From Dryococelus australis (taxonomy: Eukaryota > Arthropoda > Insecta > Phasmatodea > Phasmatidae): a stretch of DNA of 64,000 nt. Of this stretch, positions 60,050 to 64,000 are shown piece by piece. Position 1 is the first letter of the stretch. Each line of letters begins with the position of its first letter. The notes under the pieces were generated by a model. The model made no database searches. It saw nothing but the letters and a program-made list of their open reading frames with translations, and was not told where the DNA came from. The translations under genes were made by a program, and so were the position numbers. The stretch is taken from contig CM056998.1 of assembly GCA_029891345.1 (NCBI GenBank), positions 170,214,332-170,278,331 of the forward strand. The letters run 5' to 3'.

Positions 60050-60600
60050 TGAAATAGAATATTTGTTGGAGTATGTTGAAGTGATGAGACTAAATGAGCA
60101 GGCACTCAATCGTCGAATGTCTAAAAAAAAATAGTCTTTGTTTTCAGTTGCTTCCGACATTATTTTCATTGAAATATAAGCTGTAGTGTATTGCAGAGAG
60201 AAATCTGCGTTGCTTTGCTCAGATCTTGCAGAGCTTGTCAAAAGCATTGATTGTAAAATTTTATGATTTTTCGATGCTATTTCCAACAGTAATGAAGCCA
60301 TTTTATTTTCATTTGTTCATTTGTCCAAACTGAGATGGATTCCTCAAGACTTACACGACCAGGAGAGGAAAAAATGCAAAACTTGTGCATACATGCTGCT
60401 GAACAAGAACAAGTGGCATCTGGTCAAGTTGATAGAGATATCTCCTCGCAGAATGATGATAATGATCTATTAGAACATTAATACGTCTTTTCCAGCCAAA
60501 ATCGTGAAGTTGACAAGTATTCGAACTTGAGTTGGAGATCGTGAACGAAGTTAACATCCATGATGAGTCTTGATCATTGTCAAATAGTGAAGAAGATTTT
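60050..60600 (+). pseudogene. Probable hAT-type transposase remnant
   Basis: The plus strand gives broken frames that recall the middle of hAT transposases: LLEYVEVM (60060-60090), then LAELVKSID (about 60225), and FVHLSKLRWI (about 60317), comparable to the family's region before the helical domain, followed by an acidic stretch with DDNDLLEH. Several stops and a frame change at the poly-A near 60125 break it. A hAT-like end follows at about 60980 (inverted: AAGGGCTGGGTAAAATACTC). The match is by family pattern only and is weak. A chance resemblance is possible. Confidence 0.35.
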
Positions 60601-60971
60601 CACACGTTATAACACTAACCTATATCCTTCAGCACCTGTTGACTTTTTTCATCCTCAATACTAGTAGTGCGTCTCTGTCAGATAATATTTTGGAACAATT
60701 TGTTTTCTCAAAACGTAATCAGAAATTTGAACAGAAGTGTAAAATGTACGAAACTTCTTATATTCACATACTCGATGTGACATTTATGATATTTAATCCA
60801 AGTAATATCATACAAATTTTACGTTTTACTGGAGACTGTTTTGTGAACTTCGGCGAGTATTTTGTTTTTATAATTGAAACACTATTTTGTATTTCGAATA
60901 CTGTTTCCAATGATGCAGTATTTTGTATTTTAATTACTCTTGTAATGTATTTCGTATTTCACTTACAATGA

Positions 60972-60990
60972 GTATTTTACCCAGCCCTTA
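60972..60990. repeat. hAT-like terminal sequence
   Basis: Read inverted it is TAAGGGCTGGGTAAAATACT, close to the CAGGGNTGGGNAA ends of many hAT elements. It lies downstream of the probable hAT remnant. The opposite end and an 8-bp duplication were not found. Confidence 0.4.
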
Positions 60991-61002
60991 CTACACTATC
61001 TA

Positions 61003-61556
61003 TCAAAAAGTAATTGCACACATGTCCACAATGTTTGCTCGGGGGCTGTCATCCCGTTAGAATCTCGTAGGGCCATCTCTTGCGGCTATAACAGCAGCCA
61101 TCCTGTCTGGCATGCTCTCTACGAGTGTTTGCAGGACATCCACGGAGATTCGTCTCCGTTCCTCTTGCAACCATTCCATGAGTTGAGCAATGGATTTTGG
61201 CCGCGCCTGACGAGCCCTCACCCGGCGATCCAATTCGTCCCAAAGATGTTCTATAGGGTTGAGGTCGGGGCTCTGGGCGGGCTAGACCAATCGGCGAACA
61301 TTGTTGTCGGCGTACCGCTGCATAGTTGAGTAACCTTTGAAACATGGCACCTGGCATTGTCATTCTGGAAGTAACACGGGTCTATTCCGTGAAAACGCCA
61401 CAATTTTGAGAGCAGTTTATTATCCAGAATGTTACAGTAGGCCTCTGTGTTCATGCTACAACGGACAAACACCAGCGGTCCTACGCCGAAGGCCGTGAAA
61501 CAGTCAACTGACGTACTGAATTACCTATCTTCACGGGTGCCCTATTACTTTTTGGT
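61003..61556 (-). mobile_element. Internally deleted Tc1-like element with intact ends
   Basis: The terminal repeats TCAAAAAGTAATTGCAC (left) and, inverted, CCAAAAAGTAATAGGGC (right) are each flanked by TA (61001-61002 and 61557-61558), the superfamily's target duplication. At 554 bp it is about a third of a full Tc1 element. The N-terminal half of the transposase is missing while the C-terminal half remains. With both ends present it could have been mobilised in trans. Confidence 0.8.
61065..61500 (-). pseudogene. Tc1-like transposase, C-terminal half
   Basis: The minus strand reads GVGPLVFVRCSMN (61475-61440), YCNILDNKLL, then the second catalytic Asp in FQNDNARCH (about 61350), and after a frame change PAQSPDLNPIEHLWDEL (about 61285-61235), which retains the catalytic Glu. 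It ends with a helical tail (QLMEWLQEERRRIS) and a normal stop near 61057. The first catalytic Asp and both N-terminal helix-turn-helix domains are deleted. At least two frameshifts and one stop in the middle break it. No active product is possible. Confidence 0.85.
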
Positions 61557-61559
61557 AGA

Positions 61560-63499
61560 TTTTGTGTGTGTGTGTGTGTTTTTTTTTTTTTGTAAGGAGG
61601 CACTCCTCCCTTGAAGCCTCACGAAATGAAACTAAAACTTTCGAAACCAAAAAATAAGAAAGAAAAAAAGTATTGTTGAGCTATTTTATTTTTCGTCATC
61701 GGTCTGCTTTCGGGGTGAGAGGGTTGAATGGGGATTAACATGTACTTATACTCATAGAGATGCAGTAGAAGCTGTAAATGTAGAAACACCAGTTACACAG
61801 CCTGAAAGCATGGTGAAAAACATTGACCCATTGTTTAATTTTGCCGTCCCAGATTATAATGAGAAGTTGATCAGGGCACGGTTTACCCAGGATTCGAACT
61901 CGAAGAGTGGAAACAATGGAAGCTTAGTAACACTATAATGAACTTTGACGAGCTCGTTATTCGTGAAGAAGGTGTTTGGCGGGTAAGGGGAGAACTTCAA
62001 GGTTACGAGAGTCAGAAATTGCTTGCCTGGCAGCACCGGAAGCCTTCAAAGTTCTTGGGAAAAGTGTGTAGCAGACTGGCAAGGAATTCTCGGGCATCCT
62101 GACCGTCTGTTCACTCATTTGGCGTAAGTAACTCGCGCACAGTTTCTCCAAGGAAATTTTCAATCTACCTTTTATTTCCCCACCCCCACCTATCTCAGTC
62201 ATCAATGATCGAACCAAGTGTTTTTGATTATAACATTTTTCAAAATTGTAGTTACGGTACAATTGCACGCACTGTCGCCCCTAGAACCTAAATATTCATT
62301 GCTTTACTCAATTGTCGAAAGATGAATAAGTTTTGTAGCTAAACTTAGGTATTTGTAGAACGTTTAAAGAATAATTGTGTCTAACGGCTCACATTATACC
62401 ATGAAATGAAAGGGACATTGGAATGCTAAAACGTCGTTGTAAACAAACCGTTTTAGTCATTAGGGTTGGTTACCATTAGGTGGCACAAGTGCGCTGAACG
62501 ATGTAGAAATGTTAGCATATTACAGTGCGTCTCATACAAGTTTCCTACGAAAGGTATTTCCCTGCTGTCCTCTTCGTTGATTAGTGTCTTGACGATGGCG
62601 GTGACAGAATGAAGCCTTTTAAGTACGTTGGTGGCGAGGATTAACACCCTTTTTTACGATTATCTAAAAATCAAAGTCGCCCGGCCGCGTGTGTCTGTGT
62701 ATTCGTCTAAGGCTTCTGAACTACTTCATGGATATTGATGCAATTTTCACCGTCATTTAGAGAATTTCTTGAGGAAGGTTTGGGTATGTAATACATTAAT
62801 ATTTAATGTAATGATAGTAGAGAAGTGTCGATGTTTTACATTAAAGTCGGAAGAAGCCGCTTTTCGTGCGCTTACATGTCGTACGCTGACTAAACCATAA
62901 GAGATACATCAAATTAATGTACTACAGAATTGTAGATGTTAAAAAGGTCTACAAAAATGTCGGCGACAGCATATGTTGTCTTTTAAGGATGACCTACGTT
63001 AGTTACCTTATGCATTTAGTGTATTTACTTATGTAAACCTAAACAACGCCAAATTTGTAAATCGTACCCCATTGAAGATAGTGTATTAAGGGTAAAGATT
63101 ATTAATCATGCATAAGGAAAGACTATAATTGTTATATGCATCGGATAAAAAACATACAAAGATAAAGGAAAGTAAATAAAAAATGGGATATCTCAACATC
63201 CATGTAACGCACCAAATTTTGAAGTAACTAAAACTTAACTTCCTGGCAAACCAAAACAAGCTTAATATTATGCGTAGGGCCTACGCAGATATTGCAGAAA
63301 TTGTGGTGATGTGTGAATAGGTATCACTAAGATCCTCTCAGCATTCCCTCCCTGACCGGCGTGGTATGAAAACCGTCCTAGGATTAGCCACCCGGCGTAC
63401 AGCGAGGACTTAAAATGACAAAGGTGGGAAAAGGGGGGAGGGGGTCACGGTTTCCATTTGACCTTCACCCACACAAATGCTGAAGTCGCCCAGATGCAC
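61560..63499. other. Stretch without a recognisable gene
   Basis: A TG/T run (61565-61590) follows the Tc1-like element. A 103-residue minus-strand frame (61957-62268) has no domain. 62650-63460 shows nothing. A tRNA-like sequence at about 61873-61960 is listed separately. Confidence 0.3.
61873..61962 (-). repeat. tRNA-like B-box sequence
   Basis: The minus strand has GAGTTCGAATCCTGGG, a near-perfect B box, with a weak A-box-like TAGTGTTACTAAGC upstream at plausible spacing. Probably a tRNA pseudogene or SINE head. Confidence 0.4.
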
Positions 63500-63825
63500 T
63501 GTTATGGCGATATTACACTTTACCAGATTCCGTAAAAGCTTGCGCAAGGTCCGCCACAGCGGCCGGTATACGGACTAGTGTGGCACCCGTCATGGCATTC
63601 CCCGCCTTGTACTGCCAAATTTCGTATCTGGTTTGGTAATTAGACGCGGTCCTATTTTTCGTGTCAGGTTCCACACCGCCTTTCGTACCTGGCCAATCAC
63701 ATTGCAGTTTCAGAGTGTAGGGACCTCCCCGTGGCTACTACTTGAAACTAGTTGATGAAGAAATCGAAAAGGATGCCTCCATCTTGATTATATATCCGTG
63801 AGGTTGGAACTCTTTCAAATATATT
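63500..63825 (-). repeat. Dispersed repeat R3, copy 2
   Basis: The reverse complement aligns with 24895-25205. It starts with the end-like GCGATATTACACTTTACCAG, then ATTCCGTAAAAG, CCACAGCGGCC, CCCGTCATGGCATT and so on, to GGATGCCTCCATCTTGAT. Moderate divergence. Non-coding. Confidence 0.7.
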
Positions 63826-64000
63826 TAAAATACGACAGCGACAAATAGTATTGACTATGGCAACTTTTAATTACTGTTTAAAAACGTTCTAAATACTTAA
63901 AACATTATCTATTATATGAAAATATCAATCCGAACTATGTATCGTATATACTATATATAAACCCAAAACCTTATGTTTGAACTGGTAGTTGTGGGCTTCA

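Overview
The window is eukaryotic nuclear DNA, most likely from an insect with a large, repeat-rich genome. It is mostly AT-rich, its long open frames are sparse and unrelated to one another, splice-like signals are present, and tRNA-derived SINEs, MITEs, microsatellites and decayed Tc1/mariner, pogo and probable hAT transposons make up the recognisable content. No intact host protein-coding gene, rRNA or functional tRNA could be supported. The insect assignment is an inference from the transposon types and the SINE/MITE-rich landscape.

Layout. 1-4.1 kb: unassigned DNA, one SINE and a tRNA-like fragment. 4.1-13.9 kb: three MITEs of the commonest family, a CpG-rich patch with an NRF1-like palindrome, one exon-like cassette, a 19-20 bp degenerate tandem repeat, then a 189-bp tandem repeat beside a second copy of the cassette. 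14.3-18.1 kb: a nearly complete pogo/Tigger-type DNA transposon with inverted ends, TA duplication, subterminal motifs, and a frameshifted transposase ending in a PHD-like zinc finger. 19.4-21.5 kb: a 511-bp MITE, a dead Tc1/mariner-like transposase and a SINE. 23.9-26.8 kb: an inverted pair of coding-like fragments, two tRNA-like sequences and a SINE. 27.7-30.2 kb: a long TA microsatellite and a probable solo LTR. 31.5-36.8 kb: a 719-bp terminal-inverted-repeat element, a perfect 37-bp hairpin, a CpG-rich patch, two SINEs, a MITE and a GA array. 38-44 kb: MITEs and a decayed Tc1-like transposase. 44-54 kb: almost featureless AT-rich DNA. 54.3-58.8 kb: a short candidate secretory-peptide exon, two MITEs and a 382-bp palindromic foldback element. 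59-64 kb: a probable hAT remnant, an internally deleted Tc1-like element with intact ends, and a repeat shared in inverse orientation with 24.9 kb.

The genes found are parasitic and do not form a pathway. At least four DNA-transposon lineages (pogo, two or more Tc1/mariner types, probable hAT) are represented by inactivated transposases. The many short non-autonomous elements were presumably moved by active relatives elsewhere in the genome. The items most worth following are the pogo-PHD element with its subterminal binding-site-like motifs, the duplicated exon-like cassette next to the 189-bp repeat, the perfect 37-bp hairpin, and the candidate secretory-peptide exon near 54.3 kb.
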